64,000 nucleotides of DNA from CAZCVI01 sp964502145 (lineage in GTDB: Bacteria; Acidobacteriota; Aminicenantia; UBA2199): assembly GCA_964502145.1 (NCBI GenBank), contig CAZCVI010000005.1, positions 1-64,000 of the forward strand. The letters run 5' to 3'. The notes under the pieces were generated by a model that was not told where the DNA came from, did not search any database, and worked only from the letters and a program-made list of their open reading frames with translations. This document shows positions 25,079 through 33,822 of the stretch, one piece after another. The position numbers and the translations under genes are program-made. Every line of letters starts with the position of its first letter. Position 1 is the first letter of the stretch.

Positions 25079-27154
25079 ATGGAAGGATTTACAGAGAATG
25101 CAATCAAGATTTTAAAGGCCCGTTATTTTAAAAAAAACGGGAAGGGTGAGGTGATTGAGAGTAAGCCATCGGATATTTTTCGGCGGGTGGCGAAGTTTAT
25201 TGCTGGCGCGGAAAAAACAGCGGCAGAGCAGAAGCACTGGGAAGAGCAATTTTTTAAGGTGATGATCCAAAGGGATTTTATGCCCAATTCGCCAACATTA
25301 ACGGGAGCGGGACGGGGTTTATGTTTGTCCGCTTGTTTTGTGTTGCCAGTGCAAGATTCATTGGAAGAAATTTTTGATACGGTCAAGCATGCGGCATTGG
25401 TACATAAGGAAGGCGGCGGCACGGGTTTTGATTTTTCCCGGATACGGCCGCAGGGAAGTTTTGTAAAAAAGACGCAGGGTATTGCATCTGGACCGATTTC
25501 TTTTTTAAAAGTGATTGATGCGGGGACTGAGGCGGTTAAACAAGGGGGTACGCGACGGGGCGCCAATATGGGGGTATTGCGCGTGGACCATCCCGATATC
25601 AAGGATTTTATCAGGATGAAATTGGATGGGACTTCGGCGCAGAATTTTAATATCTCGGTGGCAGTGACCCATAAATTCATCGAGGCGTTGATGAATGAGA
25701 GTACCTATGAAATGGTCAATCCGATGAATGGGGAAGTAGTGGGGAAGATGGACGCCAAGGAAATTTTCGAGATGATCGTGGATTCTGCCTGGCGTAATGG
25801 TGATCCGGGCTTAATTTTAATCGACAATGTCAATGATAAGAACCCGACACGGGAACAGGGCCTGATTCGTGCGACCAATCCTTGCGGGGAACAACCACTG
25901 CATGATTTTGAATCATGTAACCTGGGTTCGATTAATGTGTTCAACTTCTACAAGGAGAGTGAAAAGGATCTTTTTGATTGGGAACGATTTAAAGAGGTGA
26001 TTCACCTGTCGGTCCGGTTTCTGGATGATGTGATCAATGTTAATCAGTATCCTTTAAAACAATTGGATGACATGGCCAAATCCAATCGCCGGATCGGGTT
26101 GGGAATCATGGGGTTCGCGGATTTATTGATCAAGATGAAGATCAATTACAGCACGCCGGAAGCGCGGGAAGTAGGGCGCAAACTGGTTAAATTCCTCAAG
26201 GATGAGGCGACCAAAGCCTCGGAGAATCTGGCGGAGGAAAAGGGCAGTTTTCCCAACATAACCAAGTCAATCTATAAGGGCAAGAAGATGCGTAACGCCA
26301 CGGTGTTGACCATTGCACCTACGGGCACGATTTCCCGGATCGCGGGCTGTTCTTCCAGTATTGAGCCGATTTTTGCTTTTGAGACGATCTCCAAGATCAT
26401 TGATTCTGAAATCAGGGACCTGCATTTTCTGTACGAGGAGTGGATGAAGGCCAATCCCAATGGAGTATTGCCGGGGTATTTTGTCATGGCTTCTGAAATC
26501 GATCCGGAAGATCATATTAAGATGCAGGCGGTGTTCCAAGAATTTGTGGACAGCGCGGTTTCTAAAACCATTAATTTCCCCAATGAGGCCACGCGGGAGG
26601 ATATTGCCCGGGCTTATCGGATGGCGTTTGAAATGGGCGTGAAAGGGATCACGGTCTACCGCGACGGGTGCCGTGCGCTACAGGTATTAAACAAGGTGAC
26701 AGTCGATACTCCGCACCCCCAAGATCGGCCAGAAGCACTGCCCTCGACTACGCATAAAATCTCCACTGGGCTGGGGAGACTATATATCACGATCACGCAT
26801 TTTAATGGGAAACCGTTCGAGGTGTTTTGTTCGATAGGGAAGAGTGGGTACTCCACGATGGCGGATGCTGAAGCGATTGGGCGTTTAATTTCGCTGGCGT
26901 TGCGCAGTGGTATTTCAGCCGAAGAGATTGTCAGCCAGTTAAAAGGAATCGGTGGTTCGGAACCGACTTTTCACAATGGCTCGTTGATCCAATCGATTCC
27001 TGATGCGATTGCCCAGGTCTTAGAACACCATATCGGCGAAGTGCAGGTGAACAAGGCGGATTTAAATAATGTGACGTGCCCGATTTGCAAAGCGACTATG
27101 CCGGATGAGAAGTGCCCGATCTGTCCTGCTTGTGGCTGGACGCGTTGCACGTGA
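25079..27154 (+). CDS. nrdJ: Adenosylcobalamin-dependent (class II) ribonucleoside-diphosphate reductase
   Basis: This 691-residue reductase makes deoxyribonucleotides with adenosylcobalamin as radical source. Catalytic-barrel motifs visible are FMPNSPTLTGAGR and LSACFVLPVQDSL (first redox cysteine), EGGGTGFDFS, NPCGEQPLHDFESCNLGSIN (in part; active-site N-x-C-x-E), and APTGTISRIAGCSSSIEP. A TSCPD-type C-terminal region (STGLGRLYITI...IGKSGYSTMADAEAIGRLI) and a cysteine-rich end (CPIC and CPACGWTRC) that could relay electrons follow. There is no N-terminal ATP cone. The upstream box suggests NrdR control. Class II use means synthesis with or without oxygen. Confidence 0.95.
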   Translation: MEGFTENAIKILKARYFKKNGKGEVIESKPSDIFRRVAKFIAGAEKTAAEQKHWEEQFFKVMIQRDFMPNSPTLTGAGRGLCLSACFVLPVQDSLEEIFDTVKHAALVHKEGGGTGFDFSRIRPQGSFVKKTQGIASGPISFLKVIDAGTEAVKQGGTRRGANMGVLRVDHPDIKDFIRMKLDGTSAQNFNISVAVTHKFIEALMNESTYEMVNPMNGEVVGKMDAKEIFEMIVDSAWRNGDPGLILIDNVNDKNPTREQGLIRATNPCGEQPLHDFESCNLGSINVFNFYKESEKDLFDWERFKEVIHLSVRFLDDVINVNQYPLKQLDDMAKSNRRIGLGIMGFADLLIKMKINYSTPEAREVGRKLVKFLKDEATKASENLAEEKGSFPNITKSIYKGKKMRNATVLTIAPTGTISRIAGCSSSIEPIFAFETISKIIDSEIRDLHFLYEEWMKANPNGVLPGYFVMASEIDPEDHIKMQAVFQEFVDSAVSKTINFPNEATREDIARAYRMAFEMGVKGITVYRDGCRALQVLNKVTVDTPHPQDRPEALPSTTHKISTGLGRLYITITHFNGKPFEVFCSIGKSGYSTMADAEAIGRLISLALRSGISAEEIVSQLKGIGGSEPTFHNGSLIQSIPDAIAQVLEHHIGEVQVNKADLNNVTCPICKATMPDEKCPICPACGWTRCT

Positions 27155-27174
27155 GCGCTTAAAAATATCGCAGT

Positions 27175-27268
27175 TTGGAAGCGACCCGGCCAACGGCGCC
27201 ACGCACGCTGGGAATTCCTAGGGGCAAACCGTGTGTTTGCCCTGAATGTGTGGCGGGGTCGCTTCCAA
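27175..27268. repeat. Hairpin element after nrdJ
   Basis: The arms TTGGAAGCGACCCGGCCA (27175-27192) and TGGCGGGGTCGCTTCCAA (27251-27268) pair with one mismatch. Inside is a second stem, GGGCAAAC/GTTTGCCC. The element starts 20 nt after the nrdJ stop and has no T-run, so it may be a structured RNA or a mobile palindrome rather than a simple terminator. Confidence 0.65.
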
Positions 27269-27300
27269 GTTGTTCATCGAAAAGTGTATGCCTTTATTTT

Positions 27301-27340
27301 TTTTCGCGGTTTATTAATGCGACATGATGTCGCGGTTACA
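27301..27340. repeat. Half copy of the 79-nt palindrome found at 35585
   Basis: The sequence TTTTCGCGGTTTATTAATGC and the following GCGACATGATGTCGC stem match the left half of the element at 35585-35663 at most positions. The right half is missing. Confidence 0.55.
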
Positions 27341-27455
27341 ATAACTCCCACAAAACATGTTGTGTTACCCCACATTTTCTTCAGTTTTGGTGAAAATAGT
27401 CGCAAAATTTTGGAGATTCCGCCATCCAGGACTGAAACTTGGAACTAGAGATTGA

Positions 27456-27604
27456 ACGTTCACCTTATTTTGTAGAACCGCCACCATATTTTGCTCTCCG
27501 TTCACCTTCCAACCCCGGCGGTTCACCATATTTTACTCAACCGTCACCCTTTTAGGCGGCCGTTCACCTTCCAAACCTCTCCGTTCAGCATTTTTTGTAG
27601 AATT
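27456..27604. repeat. Degenerate array of about 21-nt CCGTTCACC repeats
   Basis: Seven or so direct units begin CCGTTCACC or a close variant (GTTCACC near 27458, then about 27479, 27499, 27519, 27541, 27560 and 27581). Spacing is 19-24 nt, alternating T-rich tails such as ATATTTT and CTTCCAA. The rest of the 27155-27737 gap has no supportable gene. The spacing of two helical turns could suit protein binding, but no known site type is recognised. It is too degenerate for a CRISPR array. Confidence 0.5.
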
Positions 27605-27737
27605 GAGATTCTCCAAACCCGGAAGTTGCATCATTTTTATGCTTCGCTGAATCTTAAATCCCAAAGTTTCTATGGAGTAATAACTCCTCGCGGGAGCATT
27701 TCCTACTTTTCTATTTTTTTACCCGGTGGTTGGATGT

Positions 27738-28154
27738 TTACGAATACTTTTTGAGAAATTTTTTACAGATACTATAATCTGCCAGCTTATTTTCGGGTAC
27801 TGGTTGTCCTTGTTTTTGCATGTTTTCCACTTCGCCGACGATTTTTTGGGAATAGGCCATTGCGATTTGGAATTCCTTGGGGTTATCTTTCGGGGTTCTT
27901 TTGATGGGGGTGGGTTCTGCTTCTGGGAGTTGTTCGGGGTCGATATCCGCTCTTTCCAGGACCCGTAATGCCAGGAGATAATCCAATTCCGCCTTTTTGG
28001 TGACTTCAATACCCTGCGCTTTGAGTTTGTCGATAGCATGCACTATGGCGAGGGATTGTTTGACTACATCCAGACCGGTGGTTTTTGGGGGGGAGCTTGT
28101 CCCTTGATCTTTGCCCTGCTCAAATGCTTTGGTTAATTTATCAAATGCTGCCAT
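27738..28154 (-). CDS. Hypothetical protein, 138 residues
   Basis: I do not recognise this protein. It is soluble and charged. Residues 28-65 are predicted helical (VVKQSLAIVHAIDKLKAQGIEVT, in part), then comes a proline-rich linker near 78-93 (EAEPTPIKRTPKDNP) and a second helical half with KIVGEVENMQKQGQPVPENKLADYSI. Both halves contain a Q-G-x-x-V/P-type turn after a helix, so the protein may be an internal duplication (compare KAQGIEVTKKAELDYLL with KQGQPVPENKLADYSI). It lies 36 nt after the stop of the endonuclease-like gene in the same direction, so the two are probably co-transcribed. Confidence 0.6.
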   Translation of the reverse strand: MAAFDKLTKAFEQGKDQGTSSPPKTTGLDVVKQSLAIVHAIDKLKAQGIEVTKKAELDYLLALRVLERADIDPEQLPEAEPTPIKRTPKDNPKEFQIAMAYSQKIVGEVENMQKQGQPVPENKLADYSICKKFLKKYS

Positions 28155-28190
28155 TGTTTTTACTCACTATGAACAAAAACGCTATATTAT

Positions 28191-29123
28191 TTACCGTGCG
28201 GGTAATTGTTTTATTGCCGTGCGGAGTTCCAGTACTTCTTTGGGGCATTCTGGCCAATCATGGCGCCAACACACGACAACATCACCTAAACATTCCCCAT
28301 GGTTTTGACGCTTGAAATCGGAGCTTTTATATTCGAAGTGGATGTTTACCTGTTCCCAGAGGTTATTGGGACGATCAACACAGCGCTCGCCAATACAATC
28401 GGGGTATCCCGGTTGCAAGGAATTGATGTAGTATCCGAGTTCCTGATGTATAGTGGCGAATAAGTAGATCACGCCCATTTTGTTCACCGGGCCATTTCGT
28501 AAACCGCGGAAGAAAAAATGATTTTCGATAAATTCTTCGTGCGCGGGGGTTTCTAAAGATTCTATGGGGGCTTCAGCCGTAGAAAAAAGCGGTTCGGTCA
28601 TCAGTCGCAGGGATTCGCTGATCTCTTTGTGTGGAGTGGTGGTCTTAAGCACAGGCGTTTCTATTGGTTGCGCGAATAATTCCTCGGGATCAGTGAATGG
28701 GGGGTTGGGAAAAGCATCCATAAACTGCTGATACGATGATGGCTGGGGTGGGAATTTTTTTTGAGCCAATAAATAGGCCTCGCTAATACTTTTCCACCGT
28801 TCTAAATAATGGCGCAGATAGTATTTGCCGCGGGTATCAATCAGGGCGGGCGTGGGAATTTCGCCGGTTTCATTGTTCAAGCGGATTAAATCGGTAAGCA
28901 GTTCGTCCTCATTTTCAGGAACGGCTTTAATCACAGTATCCGACCCCACTATTGCGCCCAGTCCGGCTTCAGTGAGCGCCAATTTCCAGGTTCCCAGATA
29001 GTATCTTACCGTGGACATTGGGATCATGGAATTTAATTCAAAATCTCCCTGATCAAGGCTCTGCGTTCCTTTTGTAGCGGCGATACGTCTTATCTCGGCA
29101 ATAATTTGTTCTCTGGTATACAT
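28191..29123 (-). CDS. HNH-repeat DNA-binding protein with PD-(D/E)XK-like C-terminus
   Basis: This 310-residue protein begins with homing-endonuclease-associated repeats (residues about 1-52, MYTREQIIAEIRRIA...STVRYYLGTWKLALTEAGLG, and a second unit near 72-118), helix-turn-helix-like modules that follow or precede nuclease domains. A variable linker (about 120-190) comes next. The C-terminal half contains HFEYKSSDFKRQNH and DVVVCWRHDWPECPKEVLEL, a pattern I recall from predicted PD-(D/E)XK proteins (E-x-K, then D-x-x-V-C-W). A restriction-like or homing-type nuclease is likely. The target is unknown and no intron or intein is seen. Confidence 0.65.
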   Translation of the reverse strand: MYTREQIIAEIRRIAATKGTQSLDQGDFELNSMIPMSTVRYYLGTWKLALTEAGLGAIVGSDTVIKAVPENEDELLTDLIRLNNETGEIPTPALIDTRGKYYLRHYLERWKSISEAYLLAQKKFPPQPSSYQQFMDAFPNPPFTDPEELFAQPIETPVLKTTTPHKEISESLRLMTEPLFSTAEAPIESLETPAHEEFIENHFFFRGLRNGPVNKMGVIYLFATIHQELGYYINSLQPGYPDCIGERCVDRPNNLWEQVNIHFEYKSSDFKRQNHGECLGDVVVCWRHDWPECPKEVLELRTAIKQLPAR

Positions 29124-29225
29124 GTCTCAACTTCCATTTGAAAACGGCACGTTACGTTCTTGGTTCTTGTATAATATATAACATATAATACATAAATAAT
29201 CCTTAATCCAAGGCCACATTTCTGA

Positions 29226-29315
29226 AATCGTTGTGGACGATATGGACAAAAAAATGTTTTTGCTCCACATCGTCCATATCGTCCATTAAGTCCATATCGT
29301 CCATGTTTTTTCACG
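29226..29315. repeat. Palindrome with TGGACGATA-type repeats
   Basis: The left arm GTTGTGGACGATATGGACAA (29231-29250) pairs with several right-hand copies of GTCCATATCGTCCAT (to 29307). The repeat unit is the same as inside the element at 53088-53211. The right flank GATGGTAAATCC resembles a degenerate border of that family. It sits upstream of the endonuclease-like gene, between it and the histidine kinase. Confidence 0.7.
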
Positions 29316-29361
29316 CATCTGATGGTAAATCCAGGTAACATAGAAAAAAAAATCTATAGGG

Positions 29362-30723
29362 TTAAACGGGTTCTGAACTGGGAGGGATTAACGGTAAAGT
29401 CACCACAAAGATGCATCCTTTGTCTGGTTCGCTTTCCACGGTAATAGAGCCCTCGTGGAGCGAGACAAGGTCGCGAGTAATAGCCAGACCCAGGCCGGTG
29501 GATATTTCCCCGCCAGTAGGTTTGTTACTGAGCTGTTGGAATTTATTGAATACGCGTTCCATTTCATTTATTTGTAGTCCTGGACCTTCATCCTGCACTT
29601 TTAAGGTCGCCCAATTGCCTGCTTGTGATCGGTTCAGAGTCACCCAGATATTTTTTCCGGGGGGAGAAAATTTGATAGCATTGCTGATCAGATGATTGGC
29701 CACTTGGCGCAACAGCATTTCATCGCCATCAATGACACAATCCTCGGCAGGAGCATACAGCAGTTTCTGGTTTTTTTTCAAGGAATCGGGTTGAAAACTT
29801 TTGACCGAGGCCGCGACAATTGTGCCCAGGTCAACCTGGTTTTTGTGCAATACCAGTTTGCCGCTTTCGATATCCGTGATTTCAAGGAGTCCGGCAATTA
29901 ATTTGATCATGCGGTCTGCGGAGCGATTAACGATTTTTAGTTTTTCCGTGGCAAAACGATCCCCGCTCAATCTCATTTTTAACAGGTCTGAATAGCCGAT
30001 GATCACTTGCAAGGGGTCTTTCAGGTCATGGGCGGCGATTTGCAGCAGTTGGTTTTTTAATTCATTGGCTTTTTTTAATTCCGCATTGGCCATCCAGTAG
30101 GCGCGACTATTATTATAGCTATTTTCACGGACTTTGTCGAAGACGAAAATAGCGATGATGGCGACAGCTACAGCCACGAGCAGGTTGTACAAACCATAGG
30201 TCTCGACAGATTGCACGAATTTCATATGATGCCCTGTGCCCACGATCTCGAATATTAGTAGCGATGAAAGTAGCATCAACAGTGCATGAATCCGTTGAAT
30301 AGGTAATAATGCCATGGTGACAACCACGATGGAGAACCCCCCCATATACACGGGGTCTGCGGCTACCAATCCGAGAATCAACCCTGTCGCCAAAGCGAGA
30401 TACCATTCGATCATAAGTATCAAAATATAGCCATTTTTTCGGCCCCATTTGGTGCAAAGCAAACCGAGACAAATGAGACCATCCAGGGTAAACCCCCACC
30501 GCAGGGCAATGATAATCGGGGCATGCCCATAGAGGTCTATGTCCAGGGGGATATAAATGGGCCACGAGACGCATGCCAAAAGGACTATGGGAAGCGCACT
30601 GGTGTTGCACCACCTGTTTAATTCTTCATTAAAGGTCGCGGGTGGCGCGGCTTTTCTTTCGCTATCGGAAATTTTTTTCCAGTTAAACAGGCTGAACAAT
30701 TTTTTAAGACTTATCAATTGCAT
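29362..30723 (-). CDS. Membrane sensor histidine kinase
   Basis: This 453-residue kinase has six or so transmembrane segments in residues 35-195 and no recognisable extracellular sensor domain. A short coiled linker leads to the dimerisation/phosphotransfer domain with the phospho-accepting histidine in QIAAHDLKDPLQVIIGYSD (in part, near residue 233). The ATP-binding domain has the N box NHLISNAIKFSPPG, G1 VQDEGPGL, F box FNKFQQLSNKP and G2 STGLGLAITRDLV. Note AHDLKDPL rather than the common SHELRTPL, typical of HisKA groups with D-L-K. No response regulator gene is adjacent, so it is an orphan in this window. Confidence 0.9.
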   Translation of the reverse strand: MQLISLKKLFSLFNWKKISDSERKAAPPATFNEELNRWCNTSALPIVLLACVSWPIYIPLDIDLYGHAPIIIALRWGFTLDGLICLGLLCTKWGRKNGYILILMIEWYLALATGLILGLVAADPVYMGGFSIVVVTMALLPIQRIHALLMLLSSLLIFEIVGTGHHMKFVQSVETYGLYNLLVAVAVAIIAIFVFDKVRENSYNNSRAYWMANAELKKANELKNQLLQIAAHDLKDPLQVIIGYSDLLKMRLSGDRFATEKLKIVNRSADRMIKLIAGLLEITDIESGKLVLHKNQVDLGTIVAASVKSFQPDSLKKNQKLLYAPAEDCVIDGDEMLLRQVANHLISNAIKFSPPGKNIWVTLNRSQAGNWATLKVQDEGPGLQINEMERVFNKFQQLSNKPTGGEISTGLGLAITRDLVSLHEGSITVESEPDKGCIFVVTLPLIPPSSEPV

Positions 30724-30744
30724 TTATCCATATGCTTCAATTTT

Positions 30745-30918
30745 TTTCTCGTCATTCATTATTTTATTATTTTACTGTTTTATTATTTTACTATGTTATT
30801 GAAAGAAAGAAAATCATCTGACCATTTTTTTTAGCAGAATAATTTTTAATTTGTCGTGTCACAGAGGCTTCGGTTTCGTGGTTTATCATTTTATTGTTTT
30901 ATCATTTTATCGTTTTAT
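30745..30918. repeat. AT-rich 8-nt tandem repeats
   Basis: TTTTATTA/TTTTACTG-type octamers run near 30764-30795 and TTTTATCA/TTTTATCG octamers near 30887-30918. They fill the gap between the histidine kinase start and the purA end. The purA stop region overlaps the second run. They look like slippage-prone sequence; no promoter is assigned. Confidence 0.5.
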
Positions 30919-32169
30919 GGTCTGGTGGCGTTCGGTGCCGACAGAAATATAACGAATCGGAACACCGGTGTACTCGCTGACAAATTCGATGTATTGGCGG
31001 GCTTCTATGGGTAAGTCATCGTAAGCTGTGAACGCCTGAGTTGATGTTTTCCAACCGGCAAATGGTTTTAGTACTGGTTTCACCTGCTCCAGGTAATCTA
31101 TTGATGGATCGAAGATCGCGCTTTTATTACCGTTGAGTTCGTAGGCGGTAACGACATGGATAGTATCAAATGCATCAAGTACATCCAGTTTGGTAAAGAA
31201 TATTTCATCGACACCGTTGATCATCAGGGTATACTTTAAAGCGACCAGATCGAGCCAGCCCACGCGGCGAGGTCTTCCGGTGGTAGCACCGTATTCATTG
31301 CCCTGGGCTCTGAGGAATTCAGCTTCTTGGCCGGACATTTCAGAGGGAAAAGGACCGCCACCGACTCGCGTAGTATAGGCTTTGGATATCCCGGTGATAC
31401 GACCCAGTGCTTTATGGGATAAACCAGTGCCTGTGCAAATCCCTCCCACAGTGGGGTTAGAAGAGGTCACAAAAGGATACGTCCCAAAGTTAATATCAAG
31501 CAACACGCCCTGGGCACCCTCGAATAAGATACGTTTACCCTGGTCAAAATAGCGGTTCAGGGAGTAGATCGTGTTTTTGACAAAGGGTTTTAGTTGTTTG
31601 CCCGCCTCAATATACTGGTCGATATAACTGTTTATGTCAACGGGTGTTCCATCATAGGCTTCGATCAGTTTGTTGTAATAATCATTGAGCGGTTTGGTTT
31701 TTTTATAGAATTGATCCTTGTCGAGCATATCGCGCACAAAAACAGCGCGTCTACCAGTCAGGTCTTCATAAGCTGGACCGATACCGCGGCGGGTCGTGCC
31801 GATTTTAATGTACCGGGAGTTCTCGAATATGATGTCCAGGTTTTCGTGAACCGGTAAAATCAGGGGTGCGAATTCGCTTAATTCCAATTTCTCCAGTTTA
31901 ATGCCCTTGCTGCGGACGTGATTGATCTCTTCCAGTAATTGGTGGGGATTGACTACCACACCGTTCCCGATAACCGAGACGGTATGATCGGAAAAAATCC
32001 CGGAAGGAAGTAAGTGGAGTACAATTTTTTGTCCATTTTGGTAGATGGTATGGCCGGCGTTATGGCCGCCTTGGTAGCGCACTACCACGTCAAAATCGCG
32101 GGCAAGGTAATCTATGGCTTTACCTTTGCCTTCATCGCCCCATTGGAGGCCCAAAACTGCTAAATTCAT
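30907..32169 (-). CDS. purA: Adenylosuccinate synthetase
   Basis: This 420-residue GTP-dependent enzyme joins IMP and aspartate in the first committed step of AMP synthesis. It starts with the phosphate-binding loop GLQWGDEGKGKAID, then GGHNAGHTI near 36, the IMP-loop TTRRGIGPAYEDL near 125, ILFEGAQGVLLDINFGTYPFVTSS (in part) near 215, and the aspartate/GTP region TTGRPRRVGWLDLVAL near 295. Length and order are those of the family. A GGAG ribosome site precedes the ATG. Upstream on the minus strand, TATAAT (32244-32249) with a weak -35 (32266-32271) is a possible promoter. Confidence 0.97.
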   Translation of the reverse strand: MNLAVLGLQWGDEGKGKAIDYLARDFDVVVRYQGGHNAGHTIYQNGQKIVLHLLPSGIFSDHTVSVIGNGVVVNPHQLLEEINHVRSKGIKLEKLELSEFAPLILPVHENLDIIFENSRYIKIGTTRRGIGPAYEDLTGRRAVFVRDMLDKDQFYKKTKPLNDYYNKLIEAYDGTPVDINSYIDQYIEAGKQLKPFVKNTIYSLNRYFDQGKRILFEGAQGVLLDINFGTYPFVTSSNPTVGGICTGTGLSHKALGRITGISKAYTTRVGGGPFPSEMSGQEAEFLRAQGNEYGATTGRPRRVGWLDLVALKYTLMINGVDEIFFTKLDVLDAFDTIHVVTAYELNGNKSAIFDPSIDYLEQVKPVLKPFAGWKTSTQAFTAYDDLPIEARQYIEFVSEYTGVPIRYISVGTERHQTIKR

Positions 32170-32353
32170 TCAACTGTCTCCTTTTGCTTTCGGTTTTTAT
32201 TAAGCCCAATTCTTATTCGATTCTTATTCGCTTCTTAATATCAATTATAACCTAAAATGTTTGAAAAGCAAAGCTAAAAAATTCAAAAGCAAAAACTCCC
32301 GGTCACCTGTTCTGGTGTGAGCAAAAAAAAGAACGGTATTTTCATTTTTTTTC

Positions 32354-32383
32354 TTGACATTTGGGGGGGTAAACCAGTATGAT
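32354..32383 (+). promoter_or_regulatory. Promoter of the DUF2225 gene
   Basis: TTGACA (32354-32359) and TATGAT (32378-32383) are 18 nt apart and include a G7 run in the spacer. The ribosome site AAGGTG precedes the ATG at 32404. Confidence 0.65.
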
Positions 32384-32403
32384 TATAAGAGAAGGTGATA
32401 TAT

Positions 32404-33789
32404 ATGGCACGAAATGTATTCATAGAAACGAATGTAGTGTGTCCGGTATGTAAGAATCCAATAATAATGAAATATCCCAATCCCAAGTTATATGCGGCGG
32501 CGCAACGGGATGCCGATCGTCGAGTGACAGCGTATACGTGGTCGCAGGGCATTGAGACAGATGTCGTACCCCATTATTATGCGGTGCTTCAATGTCCTCA
32601 ATGTTGTTTTGCCGATTTTAAAGAGGAACTTGAGAATCCAGTTAATAGTGCCAAGGATCGCTGCGTCTACCAAGCACGGAACAATCTTGATTTAAAAAGG
32701 GTGTTATTATTGAAAAAACTCCGTCGTATCGTCCCCGAAGGCTCTTTTACGTTGGATGCGGCGATTGCTATTCATCTGGCGGCTATTTATAATATGTTAT
32801 TGCCCGAGGTGGAAGAGAACATCGACCACAACAAACTGGGGCGTTTGTATTTGCGACTCTCCTGGTTGTACCGCGAACAACGGGGGGAACCAGAACCATC
32901 ACAAGACGAAGGGAGCGAAAAAAATAACTCGCCGGTATTGGCACAACTGTTCGAAACGGTTGAGAGTCTTCAGCATGGCATGAACGAGTTGATGGAAGAT
33001 TTAAATACTGCCAAACGGTTAATCCGGGAACGCTCCTCTGAAATGGGCATGCCTCAAGAGGGTGATAAAAATCCATATTGGCAGATGGTAGCTTCGGTGC
33101 ATGCTAAGATGAACGAGTTGCAGACCTTGTTGGAAATGTTCCAGCAATCGGTGCTTACTGATAAAAAAGGGAAATTCGCGACCTTGGTTACTTCCGTTAC
33201 AGACACTCCCAATCAATCCGGGCAGATTTTTAATACGATTGCGGCCCAGTGGCCCGAAATGCCCCGGAATGAAGAGACATGTATCAAACGGGCGGTTACT
33301 GCCTTTGATTTTAGTTACAAACATGAGGACAGCGACCTCAGTGCCGAGCAAAGTCTGGCAGTAGTCAACCTGATTGTCAAATTGCTGCTCAAAATTGATG
33401 ATCTGGATGGCGCCTTGAATTATGCCTCGCAAATATTCAAGAGTGGCTTTCGCGATAAACAAGAATTGCAACGGCGCTTGAGCCAGGCAAAACAAGATAA
33501 TAAACTGAGTGCGGTGGATGAAAAAAATATCCAGAGAAAAATAGGTACGATTAACAATACTCTGGCCCATGCTGGCGAGACACGGCGTATGATTATCGAA
33601 TTAATTTATGAAAAACGAAAAGATAAGATACTGCCTATCCTCAGGGAAAATAGCGAGAAATCTTCCTTGGAACAGCAACAAGCGCTACTTAATGCTGGTT
33701 TCACCGATGATCTGATTCCTTTCTTAACAGAGAAGGGATTGATCAAACAGGTAGAAACGAAAAAAGGATGGTTCGGAAAAAAAACTTAA
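32404..33789 (+). CDS. DUF2225 zinc-ribbon protein
   Basis: This 461-residue protein starts with a DUF2225-type segment: CPVC near residue 13, a conserved middle with RDADRRVTAYTW, and HYYAVLQCPQCCFADF near 58, giving two zinc-binding cysteine pairs. A helical TPR-like region follows (IAIHLAAIYNMLLPEVEENIDHNKLGRLYLRLSWLYRE, in part, and a later KIDDLDGALNYASQIFKSGF). Family members in spirochaetes and firmicutes have no proven role. The ATG at 32404 has a ribosome site at good distance; the GTG three codons earlier lies in that site. It is followed by pepT after 33 nt and may be co-transcribed with it. Confidence 0.8.
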   Translation: MARNVFIETNVVCPVCKNPIIMKYPNPKLYAAAQRDADRRVTAYTWSQGIETDVVPHYYAVLQCPQCCFADFKEELENPVNSAKDRCVYQARNNLDLKRVLLLKKLRRIVPEGSFTLDAAIAIHLAAIYNMLLPEVEENIDHNKLGRLYLRLSWLYREQRGEPEPSQDEGSEKNNSPVLAQLFETVESLQHGMNELMEDLNTAKRLIRERSSEMGMPQEGDKNPYWQMVASVHAKMNELQTLLEMFQQSVLTDKKGKFATLVTSVTDTPNQSGQIFNTIAAQWPEMPRNEETCIKRAVTAFDFSYKHEDSDLSAEQSLAVVNLIVKLLLKIDDLDGALNYASQIFKSGFRDKQELQRRLSQAKQDNKLSAVDEKNIQRKIGTINNTLAHAGETRRMIIELIYEKRKDKILPILRENSEKSSLEQQQALLNAGFTDDLIPFLTEKGLIKQVETKKGWFGKKT

Positions 33790-33822
33790 CTTAAACCTAA
33801 TTTGAAGGAGGAATGAATACGT

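Noticed and set aside
27233..27448. 71-residue reading frame after nrdJ
   Set aside because: It starts inside a hairpin and runs through the half-palindrome; composition is not protein-like.
27456..27604. Possible CRISPR array
   Set aside because: The units are short (19-24 nt), too degenerate, and have no unique spacers of constant length; no cas gene is in the window.
29090..29341. 83-residue minus-strand reading frame
   Set aside because: It is mostly made of the TGGACGATA repeats of a palindrome, has odd composition rich in C and R, and overlaps the start of the endonuclease-like gene.
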